From: Mycobacterium pinniadriaticum
GTDB lineage: Bacteria; Actinomycetota; Actinomycetes; Mycobacteriales; Mycobacteriaceae
Length of the DNA stretch: 64,000 nt
Assembly (NCBI RefSeq): GCF_026242045.1
Contig: NZ_JAPJDO010000016.1
Span: forward strand, 1 to 64,000
Reading direction: 5' to 3'
Below the pieces are notes generated by a model. The model was not told where the DNA came from. It made no database searches and saw nothing but the letters and a program-made list of their open reading frames with translations. Of the stretch, positions 1-9,515 are shown in pieces. The translations under genes were made by a program, and so were the position numbers. Positions within the stretch are counted from its first letter, which is position 1; each line of letters begins with the position of its first letter.

Positions 1-1
1 A

Positions 2-655
2 CAGGCCCCCACCGCCACGATCCGCGCTCGCCGGCCGACCGCCCACCAATCCACGCCCCGACCCGTGCCACAGCTCAGCCCCAGAACCGCCTTGTTCAGC
101 GGCCTCCTAGCACTGCGCGAGTGGGGCCGGCGACTGGTCGCGCGGGGTTCACTGAACAGCGGCGGCGACGTCTTCTTATTGACCCGTGAGGAATTATTCT
201 CGGTGCCTGTCGATTTCGCTGACGTCACCTCGCGGCGACGGAGACAGCGAGTGTCGTTGACGAAGTTGGAATTGCCGTTGCGTTTCACCCAGCCGATGAG
301 TGTCGGCGACGAGATGCGCGCCGTGGTCACTTCGGGAAGCGCGATAAGGGGGGTACCCGCGGTGTCAGGTCGTGCCCGCGGGCGAGTTCGGTTACTACGG
401 TCGCCGGACGACGACATCGAACCCGGCGAGATCTTGGTCGCACGTGTGACGGACACCGGTTGGACACCATTCTTCGCCACCGCGGCCGCCATCGTCACAG
501 ACATCGGCGGAGCGATGTCGCATGCCGCCATCGTTGCCAGGGAGTTCGGCATACCCGCTGTCGTCGGGACCGAGATCGCCTCCCGCGCACTGCGGGATGG
601 TCAGCTGGTCGAAGTCGATGGCGCATCGGGCGTTGTCACGGTCATCGACGGGTGA
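2..655 (+). CDS. PEP-utilising-type protein, C-terminal part (5' end outside window)
   Basis: The reading frame is open to the left edge, so only the last ~217 codons are present; a GTG at 65 is unlikely to be the true start. The C-terminal ~90 residues form the swivelling phosphohistidine domain of PEP synthase/pyruvate phosphate dikinase-type proteins. The diagnostic GGAMSHAAIVARE motif near 505-545 contains the His that carries phosphate in the family, followed by GIPAVVG. The preceding residues (about 115-185) resemble the helical linker that ends in a DVFLLTREEL-like segment in long PEP-synthase-like proteins. The ATP-grasp and PEP-binding parts would lie upstream and cannot be seen, so the reaction is unknown. 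It runs into 216 bases of non-coding DNA before the acyl-CoA genes. Confidence 0.75.
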   Translation, partial: QAPTATIRARRPTAHQSTPRPVPQLSPRTALFSGLLALREWGRRLVARGSLNSGGDVFLLTREELFSVPVDFADVTSRRRRQRVSLTKLELPLRFTQPMSVGDEMRAVVTSGSAIRGVPAVSGRARGRVRLLRSPDDDIEPGEILVARVTDTGWTPFFATAAAIVTDIGGAMSHAAIVAREFGIPAVVGTEIASRALRDGQLVEVDGASGVVTVIDG

Positions 656-871
656 GAGCGGGGAGCGCATCGCCATCGCCACCTAGTGCTGTGAGTAAGC
701 GCTTCTCCTACGGTGATTCGCTACCCAGGCGGTCGCTTGCCGGCCGTCGAAGGGCGCGGGAGCTCGAACCTTCCGGTGAGCCGACCGCGATTGCTTGTCA
801 CCGCCGGGACGAACCTATAGCTTTAACGGACGAAAGACGTCGGTAATTACTTTTTCTAGGACAACCCTGAT

Positions 872-3262
872 ATGACGGCACTGAAGATCGAAGAAGTCGA
901 CCCCAATACCCCGGTCATCGTCGGTGTAGGACAGGTGGCCGAACGGATCGAGGACACCGACTATCGCGGTATGTCGCCGATAGCTCTTGCGGTTGCGGCC
1001 GCGCGGGCTGCTGTCCTCGACACCGGCACCGACGAACGAGCAGTCGTCGCGGCGATCGATACTGTCGCGTGCACCCGACAGTTCGAAAACTCGACTCCAG
1101 GGGCACCGGCGCCACTCGGCAAGTCGACGAAGTTTCCGATATCGGTCGCAAACGGACTCGGGGCGACACCGCGCCGGGCCGTGCTCGAGGTCGCCGGCGG
1201 ACAATCGCCGCAGCATCTGGTGTCCGAGTTCGGCCGGGAAATAATGACGGGGACTGCCGAAGTCGTCCTCCTCGCCGGTGCCGAGGCCATCTCGACAATC
1301 CGCCATCTGACGCAGTCCGACCCCAAGCCGGACTTTTCCGACGATCCAGCGGATCCCGGTGGCATTTTCGAGGACCGCGGTTACGGACTCTTCGGCCTGA
1401 CCACGATGGAGCAGGCAAGTCACGGGCTGATCAGTGCACCGGTGCAGTATGCGCTGCTGGAGAATGCCCGCCGGGCCCGGAGAAGGGAAGGCCGTGCGGC
1501 GTACGCTGCCGCGATGGGCGCGTTGCTTGCGCCGTTCACCGCAGTGGCGGCGCGCAATCCCCTGGCGGCGGCGCCAGAGAAGCGCACCGCCGACGAGCTG
1601 ATCACGGTGACCGGTCGCAACCGGATGATCGCCGACCCATACCCGCGCTTCCTCGTCTCCCGCGATCAAGTGAACCAGGGCGCCGCCATACTGCTGATGT
1701 CCGTGGCGGCGGCCAGGCGTCATGGCGTGGACTCACCCAAATGGGTGTTCCTTCACGGCCAAGCCGATCTGCGTGAGCGTAATCTGCTCGAGCGTCGGGA
1801 CTTCGGTGAGGCTCCCAGCGCGCCGGCCGCGGTCGAGCACGCCCTCGAGATCGCAAATGTCACCCTCGATGAGATCGGGTTCTTCGACCTGTACTCGTGT
1901 TTCCCGATCGCTGTCTCCAACATCACCGACGCCCTGGGTCTCTCGCCCGACGACCCCCGTGGGCTGACCACAACCGGGGGCCTGCCCTTCTTCGGCGGTG
2001 CCGGTAACAACTACTCGATGCACGCAATCGCCGAAGCAACCGGGCGACTACGGGACGAACCGGGAAGCTTCGCGTTGGTGGCGGCGAATGGGGGCGTGCT
2101 GTCCAAGACGTCGGTTGGCGTCTACTCGACTGCGCCAACCGATTTGAAGTGTGATCACAGCGACGAGCTGCAACGGGCCATCGACGCGTCTGAGTGTCCC
2201 GTGCACGTGCGGCACCCCCACGGGTGGGCGACGATCGAGACCTACACCGTGATGCATGGCCGCAGCGGCAACACCGGCGTCGTTATCGGCCGGCTCGTCG
2301 ATGGCGGTGGACGCTTTCTCAGTCAGGTTGCTGCCGAGGACGGGGAGCTGCTGACGCTTCTAGAAGAGGCGCCACAGCCGATCGGTGAGCGCGTCTTTGT
2401 CTCCGCCTTCGGATATGGCAATCGCGTGACGCTCGACGAAGTCACGGCAACAAGGCTTTTCGCCAAGCCGCCGCCGAAGTTGCGTGATGACTACGAGTTT
2501 GTGAGAGTGCTGCGTGACGGGCACCTTCTCGAGGTGACCATCAATCGACCGGACGCCCGTAACTGCCTGCATCCACCGGCGCACGAGGAACTCGATCAAG
2601 TTTTCGATGCCTTCTTCGCCGATCCCGAGCTCTGGGTCGCCATCATCAGCGGGGAAGGAACCCAAGCCTTCTGCGCGGGCAACGACCTGCTCTACAGCGT
2701 GAGCGGCAAGCCGATGTACGTACCACTCAACGGCTTTGCCGGATTGACCAGTCGGCGTGACATGAACAAACCAGTGATCGCTGCGGTGAACGGCTTCGCG
2801 ATGGGTGGCGGATTCGAGATTGCGTTGGCATGTCACCTCGTGGTCGCCGACGAATCGGCGAAGTTCGCACTGAGCGAGGTCAAGGTCGGGCTCATCGCAG
2901 GAGCGGGTGGATTGATTCGCCTGCCCCGTGCGATCCCACAGAAGATCGCCAACGATCTCATCCTGACGGGTCGCCGCATTGGTGCCGATGAAGCGCAACG
3001 ACTCGGCGTGGTCAGCCGAATCGCGCCGGAGGGCGAGGCGTTGCGTACGGCGCGCGAACTGGCGGACGACATCCTCGGGGGATCTCCCACGTCCGTGCGG
3101 CTTTCTCTCGAACTGATGGAGCGGACGCAGGGCATCGCCGACTGCGTCGATGCGGTAACGGCACCGTCCGACGTCGTCGACGAACTGATGACCAGCGCCG
3201 ACGCGATCGAGGGTATGACGGCCTTCGCGATGAAGCGGCCGCCGGAATGGAAGAACATGTGA
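872..3262 (+). CDS. Thiolase-like / enoyl-CoA hydratase fusion protein
   Basis: A 796-residue two-domain protein. Residues ~10-500 match the acetyl-CoA acetyltransferase-like branch of the thiolase superfamily, with DLYSCFP, GGAGNNYSMHAIA and a GVYST segment. The usual nucleophilic Cys context is not seen: the equivalent stretch reads AGGQSPQ, and the usual KH before GVYST is KT here. Residues ~540-796 are a crotonase domain (INRPDARN, FCAGNDL, GGGFEIALACH, LSEVKVG) in which both catalytic Glu positions of enoyl-CoA hydratases are kept. Start: ATG at 872 with AGGA ten bases upstream. Its stop overlaps the following acyl-CoA dehydrogenase, so the pair is probably one operon for a beta-oxidation-like step on an unidentified acyl or steroid-derived CoA ester. 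The crotonase activity looks intact; the thiolase half may be non-catalytic or use other residues. Confidence 0.82.
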   Translation: MTALKIEEVDPNTPVIVGVGQVAERIEDTDYRGMSPIALAVAAARAAVLDTGTDERAVVAAIDTVACTRQFENSTPGAPAPLGKSTKFPISVANGLGATPRRAVLEVAGGQSPQHLVSEFGREIMTGTAEVVLLAGAEAISTIRHLTQSDPKPDFSDDPADPGGIFEDRGYGLFGLTTMEQASHGLISAPVQYALLENARRARRREGRAAYAAAMGALLAPFTAVAARNPLAAAPEKRTADELITVTGRNRMIADPYPRFLVSRDQVNQGAAILLMSVAAARRHGVDSPKWVFLHGQADLRERNLLERRDFGEAPSAPAAVEHALEIANVTLDEIGFFDLYSCFPIAVSNITDALGLSPDDPRGLTTTGGLPFFGGAGNNYSMHAIAEATGRLRDEPGSFALVAANGGVLSKTSVGVYSTAPTDLKCDHSDELQRAIDASECPVHVRHPHGWATIETYTVMHGRSGNTGVVIGRLVDGGGRFLSQVAAEDGELLTLLEEAPQPIGERVFVSAFGYGNRVTLDEVTATRLFAKPPPKLRDDYEFVRVLRDGHLLEVTINRPDARNCLHPPAHEELDQVFDAFFADPELWVAIISGEGTQAFCAGNDLLYSVSGKPMYVPLNGFAGLTSRRDMNKPVIAAVNGFAMGGGFEIALACHLVVADESAKFALSEVKVGLIAGAGGLIRLPRAIPQKIANDLILTGRRIGADEAQRLGVVSRIAPEGEALRTARELADDILGGSPTSVRLSLELMERTQGIADCVDAVTAPSDVVDELMTSADAIEGMTAFAMKRPPEWKNM

Positions 3263-5352
3263 CGACCAGTCAGGAACTCGCCGAGTTCGATCGGGCTGCC
3301 GATCGGCTGATAGCGAGCACTTGGGGCGGCGCCACCGCGGCGGAGAACGGTGACGTTGGTCGCTTGTGGCTCCGCGCCGTGCGGCAAGGCTGGTTCGAGC
3401 TCGGCGCGGCGGGCGCGCTCGACTTCGCGATCGCAGTGACTCGCCGGCTCGGGCGTGTTGCCTGTCCGCTACCGGTCGCCGACGCATTCGCGGCAGCTTC
3501 ATTGCCTGACGATGCCGCGCTGAAGATCGCCGAAATGCGCATCGTCGTGGTCGCCGATCCGACCGAATACGTCGACGCCGGCGGTGCGGCCACCCACGTT
3601 CTGGTTGTCCCCAGATCCGGAGGGCAGGCGCAGGCGCGACCGATCATCACACAGACGCCGGTGCCGGGCCTCGCCGTTCCCGCGTGGAACAGGGTGGAGC
3701 TCGGGCCACCGTCCGTCGCCTGCCGAATCGACCCGAGGACCGCCGAACGCGTGCTGGTCCTGACCCGACTCGGCAAGGCGGCCCGAGCGCTGGCAGCAGC
3801 GGGACACGCCCACGAGCTGGCGATCGAACACGCGAAGTCACGCACGCAGTTCGGCAGGGTCATCGGAAGCTTCGGTGCGGTGCAGCAGCGAGTCGCACAG
3901 TGTCAGATCGACATCCGGTCGGCCGATTTGATGCTCCAGGCCGCTGTTGCAGCGCTGCAGGACCACCGGCAAGACGCGACTTTCACCGCAGAGCTCGCCA
4001 TCGCTCGTATCACCGCGATCGCCCCCGCCGTACAGCTCGCGGCCCACCACACGCTCGCGGCAAGCGGCTACTTCAACGAACACGCCCTGCCCTGGCTCTT
4101 CCGGCGTGTCCACGCAGACATCACCATGCTTTCGACGCTTCAACCGGCCTGCGGGTCGGTCGGGGATGTGCTGGTAGAAACGGAAGCCAGGCTGCCGAGA
4201 ACCGAGGTCGGCGACCGGAGTGAGGGCCTGCGGGTGAAGGTCCGCCGGTTGATCGCGGCGCACGAAGCCAAGGACAAGGCGCTTGCCCCCGGAAACGTCG
4301 ATCCCGTCATCGTGAAGGCGATCGCCGAGCAGGGCTGGCTCGGATTCGAGTGGCCCCCGGAATACGGCGGTCAGAACGCGTCGCTGGCCGAACAGGTTGT
4401 CCTCAACGAGGAAACGACCTACCACCGCGTCGGGGCAGGCAAAGCACTCGGATCGGTGATGCTGATCGGCTCGTCGATCCTGCGCCACGGGACCGAGGAG
4501 CAGAAGGCCAAGTTTCTCCCGATCATCCGCTCGGGAGAATTGGACTTCTGCCTGGGTTATTCGGAACCTGAGGCGGGTTCTGACCTCGCGTCCCTCCGGA
4601 CTCGTGCGGTACGCGATGGCGACGACTGGGTGATCAACGGGCAGAAGCTGTGGACCACCGGGGCGCATGTGTCGGATTGGGTGTGGCTGGCCGCGCGGAC
4701 GGATCCCGACGCACAGCCTCGGCATGCCGGGATCACCGTGTTCCTCTTCCCGCTCAAGACGTCGGGCGTGACCATCCAGGAACACACCGCACTGTCCGGG
4801 GAGGTGTCGTGTTCGGTGTTCTACGACGACGTTCGTGTACCGGACACCGCCCGGGTGGGCGACGTGAACGGTGGATGGTCAGTCATCGTGGATGCTCTTG
4901 CCGGAGAGCGCATTACCATGGGCAACATCGCGGCATCGCTTCACCGCCAGCTCGATGACCTCGTCGATTTCGTGTCGGCGGATCCAACGGCTCTGGTCGG
5001 CGGACGGGGGTCGTACCAGCGTGCGATGATCACCGACCTCGCGGTACGTGTGCAAGCCGCACGGACTCTGGTGAGCGCGGCCGTGGGTGCGAGGGCAACT
5101 GATATCGGTGCGATGTTCGATGGCGCGATGGCTGGTGTCATGGCTGGTGATCTCGCCGAGGACTTCGGCGAGGCGATGCTGTCGTTGTTCGGCCCGGTGG
5201 CGGCCTTGAGCGGTGACGGCAGTCGCCCGGATATCCCCGGCGGCGGCGCGTTCGAATACGGTCTGCGACAGTCGATCATGTATGTCGTCGGCGGTGGTAC
5301 CAACGATGTTCAACGCGGACTGATCGCACGGGGCCTGGGCCTTCCGCGGTAG
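3259..5352 (+). CDS. Fused two-unit acyl-CoA dehydrogenase (FadE34-like)
   Basis: A ~697-residue flavoprotein made of two acyl-CoA dehydrogenase units. The first (~1-310) shows the helical C-terminal domain of the family (KSRTQFGRVIGSFGAVQQ near 195-215, ASGYFNEHALPWLFRRVHAD). The second (~315-697) is complete: EYGGQ, LGYSEPEAGSDLASL near 430, WVINGQKLWTTGA and a terminal GGGTNDVQRGLIA segment for FAD contact. Mycobacterial steroid side-chain dehydrogenases work as alpha2beta2 heteromers, and FadE34 (ChsE3/CasC) is a known natural alpha-beta fusion of similar length, so a cyclic or sterol-like CoA substrate is the best guess. GTG at 3259 gives the standard four-base GTGA overlap with the upstream fusion gene; an ATG at 3247 is the alternative. 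Exact substrate is not readable. Confidence 0.85.
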   Translation: MTTSQELAEFDRAADRLIASTWGGATAAENGDVGRLWLRAVRQGWFELGAAGALDFAIAVTRRLGRVACPLPVADAFAAASLPDDAALKIAEMRIVVVADPTEYVDAGGAATHVLVVPRSGGQAQARPIITQTPVPGLAVPAWNRVELGPPSVACRIDPRTAERVLVLTRLGKAARALAAAGHAHELAIEHAKSRTQFGRVIGSFGAVQQRVAQCQIDIRSADLMLQAAVAALQDHRQDATFTAELAIARITAIAPAVQLAAHHTLAASGYFNEHALPWLFRRVHADITMLSTLQPACGSVGDVLVETEARLPRTEVGDRSEGLRVKVRRLIAAHEAKDKALAPGNVDPVIVKAIAEQGWLGFEWPPEYGGQNASLAEQVVLNEETTYHRVGAGKALGSVMLIGSSILRHGTEEQKAKFLPIIRSGELDFCLGYSEPEAGSDLASLRTRAVRDGDDWVINGQKLWTTGAHVSDWVWLAARTDPDAQPRHAGITVFLFPLKTSGVTIQEHTALSGEVSCSVFYDDVRVPDTARVGDVNGGWSVIVDALAGERITMGNIAASLHRQLDDLVDFVSADPTALVGGRGSYQRAMITDLAVRVQAARTLVSAAVGARATDIGAMFDGAMAGVMAGDLAEDFGEAMLSLFGPVAALSGDGSRPDIPGGGAFEYGLRQSIMYVVGGGTNDVQRGLIARGLGLPR

Positions 5353-5375
5353 CGGCCCTGCTCGCGCAAGAAAGA

Positions 5376-6788
5376 CTAGTGCCGGCGCGCCGGTGGCCAG
5401 CGCGGTTCGCCGCACAACGCCAGCAGTGCGTTCTCGATCACCTCGGGCAGCGCCGGGTGAATCCAGTATTGACCGCGCGCCATGTCCTGGCCGGCCAGGC
5501 CGAAGCTCATCGCCTGGATCAGCGGTTGGATCAACGACGACGCCTGATGGCCCATGATGTGCGCGCCGAGGATCATGCCGGTGTCGCGCTCCACTACGAT
5601 CTTGGCGATCCCGGTGGTGTCCTCCATCGCCCAGCCATAGGCCACGTCGGCGTAATCCTGCACCTTGACGTTGATGTCGTAACCGGCTGCGCGGGCCTCG
5701 TTTTCGGACAGTCCGACGCAGGCGATCTGCGGATCGGTGAACACCGCCGACGGCACGAAGCGGTGATCCGACGGCATCAGCATCTCGGTGTCGTCCCAGT
5801 CCTGCAGCAGGTTGTGCCGCACGATCCGGGCCTCGTGGTTGGCGACATGCTTGAGCTGATAGGCCGACGACACGTCACCGAGCGCGAAAATGCCGCGCGC
5901 CGCGGTGCGTTGGTACTCGTCGACCACGACGAACCCGTTCTCGTCGAGTTCCACCCCGACCGTCTCGAGGTCCAGCAGGTCTCCGTTGGGAATCCGGCCG
6001 GTGGCCACCAGCACCGCGTCGGCCCGTACGGTGGAGCCGTCATCGAGCTCGACGACGACCTGCGATCCGTCTTTCGTCGCGCCGATCATGTTGCGGTGAC
6101 TGCGGATTTCCCACTTTTTGCCGGCGATGTCGGTGAACCGCTCACAGATGGTGTCGTCGCAGTGCGACAACATGGCCGCACCGCGGATGACGATCGTCAC
6201 CCTGGTGCCCAGTGCGGAGAACACATGCGCGAACTCGGCGGCGACGAATCCGCCGCCGATGATCACCAGGTGCTCGGGCAATTCGGGGATACGCATGATG
6301 GTGTCGCTGGTGTGGTACTGGACGCCGCAGCCGGCGATCGCCGCGGGAACCATCGCCCGCGCGCCGGCGGCGATCACCACCTGGTCGGCAATGAATTCCG
6401 CACCGCCTTCGGCGCGCAGCCGGTAGCCGGACTCGGTGCGGCCGGTGAAGCGGGTATGGGTGTCGTAGACCGTCACATTCGGTGAGGAGCGCCGGTAGTG
6501 CTCACCGCCGGCGGCCAGCGGGTCGATCCGGCCGAACACCCGCGAAACGATGTCGGCCCAGCGCACCCCGTCGACGTGGGCGTCGACGCCGTAGCGGGCG
6601 GCCTCACGCACGGTCTGGGCCACCTCGGCGGCGTAGACGAACATCTTGGTGGGGATGCATCCCACGTTCAGGCAGGTGCCGCCGAACACCCCCTGTTCGC
6701 AGATCGCGATCCGCTTGTCGGCGTACCGCTCGTCGAGAATCGTGTTACCCGAACCGGTCCCGATGATCGCGATGTCGAAGTGCTCCAA
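5376..6788 (-). CDS. mtr: Mycothione reductase
   Basis: FAD- and NADPH-dependent disulfide reductase that returns oxidised mycothiol (mycothione) to the thiol in the actinobacterial cytosol. The N-terminus carries the FAD-binding GTGSGN motif at residues ~10-15 and the redox-active FGGTCLNVGCIPTK loop near 36-49; a central GGGFVAAEFAHVF segment binds NADPH, and HPALPEVIENALLAL near the C-terminus supplies the His-Glu pair. Sequence and length (470 aa) closely follow M. tuberculosis Rv2855. The start is TTG at 6788 with a GGGGA-type ribosome site five bases upstream. It lies 9 bases downstream of the hydrolase gene on the same strand, an arrangement shared with Rv2854-Rv2855, and converges on the acyl-CoA dehydrogenase with only 23 bases between. 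Confidence 0.96.
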   Translation of the reverse strand: MEHFDIAIIGTGSGNTILDERYADKRIAICEQGVFGGTCLNVGCIPTKMFVYAAEVAQTVREAARYGVDAHVDGVRWADIVSRVFGRIDPLAAGGEHYRRSSPNVTVYDTHTRFTGRTESGYRLRAEGGAEFIADQVVIAAGARAMVPAAIAGCGVQYHTSDTIMRIPELPEHLVIIGGGFVAAEFAHVFSALGTRVTIVIRGAAMLSHCDDTICERFTDIAGKKWEIRSHRNMIGATKDGSQVVVELDDGSTVRADAVLVATGRIPNGDLLDLETVGVELDENGFVVVDEYQRTAARGIFALGDVSSAYQLKHVANHEARIVRHNLLQDWDDTEMLMPSDHRFVPSAVFTDPQIACVGLSENEARAAGYDINVKVQDYADVAYGWAMEDTTGIAKIVVERDTGMILGAHIMGHQASSLIQPLIQAMSFGLAGQDMARGQYWIHPALPEVIENALLALCGEPRWPPARRH

Positions 6789-6797
6789 CGAAGTCCC

Positions 6798-7817
6798 CTA
6801 TCCCCGGCCCGCGGCCGACGGGGCCGATTCCAGATGCGCACGATAGAAATCCAGCCAGGTGTCCAATTCCCGATAAGCCGCCGCCTTGGGCTCAGCCAGC
6901 GACAGAAACACGTCGTGTTTGGCATCGTCGATCGGCACGATTGTCGTCCGATTGCCGATGCATCCCGCCCAGCGCGTGATCTGGGTGACGTCGAGCACGG
7001 CGTCGCCGCGCTGCATGCTCGCCGCGTCGGCGCTCTCGGTGACGCTGTGATCGGAGCGCAGGATCAGGTTGGGCACACCGACGTCCAGGCCGCGATGCAA
7101 GGTGGCGTGGCCGCGGCGGATGGCGTGGATCCAGCCGAATGTCACCGGGAACCCGCCCAGCGGCTTCCACTGCAGGTTGTAGTCGAACTCGCCGTGATAG
7201 TCGCGGTGCAGCGTGAGGCCATAGCCGCCCTTGCTGGTGCCGCGCACCACCCTGGTTTTGCGAACCCGCGACATCGCGCCGATGGCCGTCGAGGTGAGCC
7301 GGGTGCGCAGGATCGCCGGTCCGTGCAGATCGAGCCATGGGCTGTTGAGCACCAGTCCCGCCAGCGACAGCGCGTCCGTCGCCTTGCGCCGGCGCACCCG
7401 GTTCAGCCACAGCGACACGATCAGCCCGCCCGCGGAATGCCCGTACACCAGGATCTTGCTGCCTGGATTCTCGGTGGCGATCGTCGCCACCGCCCGCTCC
7501 AGCTCACGGTCGTAGCGGGCGAGATCGGTGGTGAAGTGCGGGGTCTGGCCCTCGCGCCAGGACCGGCCGCACTTGTGCTGGTCCAGCGCATAGAACCGGA
7601 AGCCGGCAGCGGCGAAGTGGTCGGCGAGTTCGGTGTTGAAGAAGTAGTCGGTGAAGCCGTGCACCGTCAGCACGGCATGTGCGGCGGGTGCGTCGGCCGC
7701 GCGGCGCACCAGGGTGGCGAACAGATCGCCCTCGCCGTCGGGGTCCGGACCCAGCGCCATGGTGGCCTGTTGGTAGCCGGCAAGGACATCGTCGGCCCAT
7801 TCGGCCTGCGCTGCCAT
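6798..7817 (-). CDS. Alpha/beta hydrolase, lysophospholipase-like (Rv2854 family)
   Basis: Serine hydrolase of the alpha/beta fold, ~339 residues. HGFTDYFFN marks the oxyanion-loop strand, GHSAGGLIVSLWLNR is the nucleophile elbow (Ser in GHSAG), and the late DDAKHDVFLSL segment offers the catalytic His. No signal peptide or membrane anchor is evident, so it is probably cytosolic. Substrate is unknown; the family resembles monoacylglycerol lipase/lysophospholipase. Start choice is uncertain: ATG at 7817 has an AAGG site upstream, ATG at 7841 has none, and the frame is open back to 7871. It precedes mtr in the same direction and diverges from mqo. Confidence 0.85.
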   Translation of the reverse strand: MAAQAEWADDVLAGYQQATMALGPDPDGEGDLFATLVRRAADAPAAHAVLTVHGFTDYFFNTELADHFAAAGFRFYALDQHKCGRSWREGQTPHFTTDLARYDRELERAVATIATENPGSKILVYGHSAGGLIVSLWLNRVRRRKATDALSLAGLVLNSPWLDLHGPAILRTRLTSTAIGAMSRVRKTRVVRGTSKGGYGLTLHRDYHGEFDYNLQWKPLGGFPVTFGWIHAIRRGHATLHRGLDVGVPNLILRSDHSVTESADAASMQRGDAVLDVTQITRWAGCIGNRTTIVPIDDAKHDVFLSLAEPKAAAYRELDTWLDFYRAHLESAPSAAGRG

Positions 7818-7943
7818 CACAGGCTTTACCTTAGTGGGCATGGCGCGGGGGGTGTGGTGCTGGCGACTCACCCGAATAACTGAGTGTCGATCGGGATAAC
7901 CTGACTATCGGTACCGCTGATACGAGTGAAGGACGAAGAACCG

Positions 7944-9515
7944 GTGTCTGATACCACCAAGACCGACGTAGTGCTGGTTGGCGCGGGAATCATGAGCGCG
8001 ACGCTGGGGGCGCTGCTGCGGCTGGTACAACCGGACTGGTCGATCACGCTGGTCGAACGCCTCGATGCGGCCGCCGCCGAGAGCTCCGATCCGTGGAACA
8101 ACGCGGGCACCGGCCACTCGGCGCTGTGTGAGCTCAACTACACCCCGGAGAAGCCCGACGGCACCATCGAGATCGCCAAGGCCGTCAACGTCAACGAACA
8201 GTTTCAGGTCACCCGCCAGTTCTGGGCCTACGCGCACGAGAACGGCATCCTTCCCGACGTCCGCAGCTTCCTGAACCCCGTCCCACACGTCAGCTTTGTG
8301 CGGGGCGCCGACCAGATCGACTACCTGCGTCGCCGACGCGACACCCTGGTGCGCAACCCGCTGTTCGCCACGATGGAATTCATCGACGACCGCGACGAAT
8401 TCAGCCGCCGCCTGCCGCTGATGGCCAAGGGCCGGGACTTCTCCGAGCCGGTCGCCCTCAACTGGACCACCGACGGCACCGACGTCGACTTCGGGTCGCT
8501 GACCCGCCAGTTGCTCGGCTACGGCACCGAGCGCGGCATGAGCACACTGTTCGGCCACGACGTTCTCGACCTGCACAAGGAGTCGGACGGCAGCTGGACG
8601 GTCAAGATCCACAATCGGCGCACCGGCCAGAAGCGCAAGCTCTCGGCGAAGTTCGTGTTCGTCGGGGCCGGCGGTGGTGCGCTGCCGCTGCTGCAGAAGG
8701 CTGGCATCCCCGAGGCCAAGGGCTTCGGCGGGTTCCCGGTCAGCGGCCAATGGCTGCGCACCGGCGACCCGGAGCTGGCGGCCGCGCACCATGCCAAGGT
8801 CTACGGCGCGCCGCCGCTGGGTGCGCCGCCGATGTCGGTGCCGCATCTGGATACCCGCGTCATCAACGGGCGATCGTGGCTGTTGTTCGGGCCGTTCGCG
8901 GGCTGGTCGCCGAAGTTCCTCAAGGAAGGCAAGATCACCGACCTGCCGCTGTCGGTCAAACCCAATAACCTCGCCTCGATGATCGGTGTCGGGCTCACCG
9001 AGATGGGTCTGCTGAAGTACCTCATCGGCCAGCTGGCGCTCAGCGAGGCCGACCGCGTCGACAACTTGCGTGAATTCGCTCCCAGCGCAGTCGATTCCGA
9101 CTGGGAGCTGGATATCGCCGGCCAGCGCGTGCAGGTGATCCGTCGCGACGCCAAGAAGCTCGGTGTGCTCGAATTCGGCACCACGGTGCTCACGGCCACC
9201 GACGGCTCGATCGCCGGGTTACTGGGCGCCTCCCCGGGTGCCTCCACCGCGGTCCCGGCGATGATCGAGGTGCTGGAGCGCTGCTTCGCCGATCATTATC
9301 AGGGCTGGCTGCCCAAGCTCAAGGAGATGGTCCCGTCGCTGGGCGTCAAACTGTCGGAGAACCCGGATCTGTTCGCCGAGGTGTGGGCGCACGGCACCAA
9401 GGTGCTCGGGCTGGACAGCGGAGGAGAGGCCGACCGCGCCGCGCTCGCCGCCGGGCCGGATGCCGCATCGGTCGCGTCGGGCTCGGGCAATCCGGAGCCC
9501 GCGGGAGTGGTGTGA
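7944..9515 (+). CDS. mqo: Malate:quinone oxidoreductase
   Basis: Peripheral membrane flavoenzyme that oxidises L-malate to oxaloacetate and passes electrons to menaquinone, bypassing NAD-linked malate dehydrogenase. The 523-residue product begins with the FAD fingerprint VVLVGAGIMSATLG at residues ~8-21 and contains the family signature SSDPWNNAGTGHSALCELNY; it aligns along its length with Rv2852c. GTG at 7944 is preferred to GTG at 7926 because GAAGGA lies ten bases upstream and the resulting MSDTTKTDVVL end matches the family. It heads a run of overlapping genes: the acetyltransferase start overlaps its stop by four bases. The last ~40 residues are Ala/Gly/Ser-rich and probably unstructured. 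Confidence 0.96.
   Translation: MSDTTKTDVVLVGAGIMSATLGALLRLVQPDWSITLVERLDAAAAESSDPWNNAGTGHSALCELNYTPEKPDGTIEIAKAVNVNEQFQVTRQFWAYAHENGILPDVRSFLNPVPHVSFVRGADQIDYLRRRRDTLVRNPLFATMEFIDDRDEFSRRLPLMAKGRDFSEPVALNWTTDGTDVDFGSLTRQLLGYGTERGMSTLFGHDVLDLHKESDGSWTVKIHNRRTGQKRKLSAKFVFVGAGGGALPLLQKAGIPEAKGFGGFPVSGQWLRTGDPELAAAHHAKVYGAPPLGAPPMSVPHLDTRVINGRSWLLFGPFAGWSPKFLKEGKITDLPLSVKPNNLASMIGVGLTEMGLLKYLIGQLALSEADRVDNLREFAPSAVDSDWELDIAGQRVQVIRRDAKKLGVLEFGTTVLTATDGSIAGLLGASPGASTAVPAMIEVLERCFADHYQGWLPKLKEMVPSLGVKLSENPDLFAEVWAHGTKVLGLDSGGEADRAALAAGPDAASVASGSGNPEPAGVV

Noticed and set aside
460..846. An Arg/His-rich open frame between the first gene and the thiolase fusion
   Set aside because: Mostly overlaps the phosphohistidine-domain gene in another frame and its composition is typical of a GC-rich shadow.
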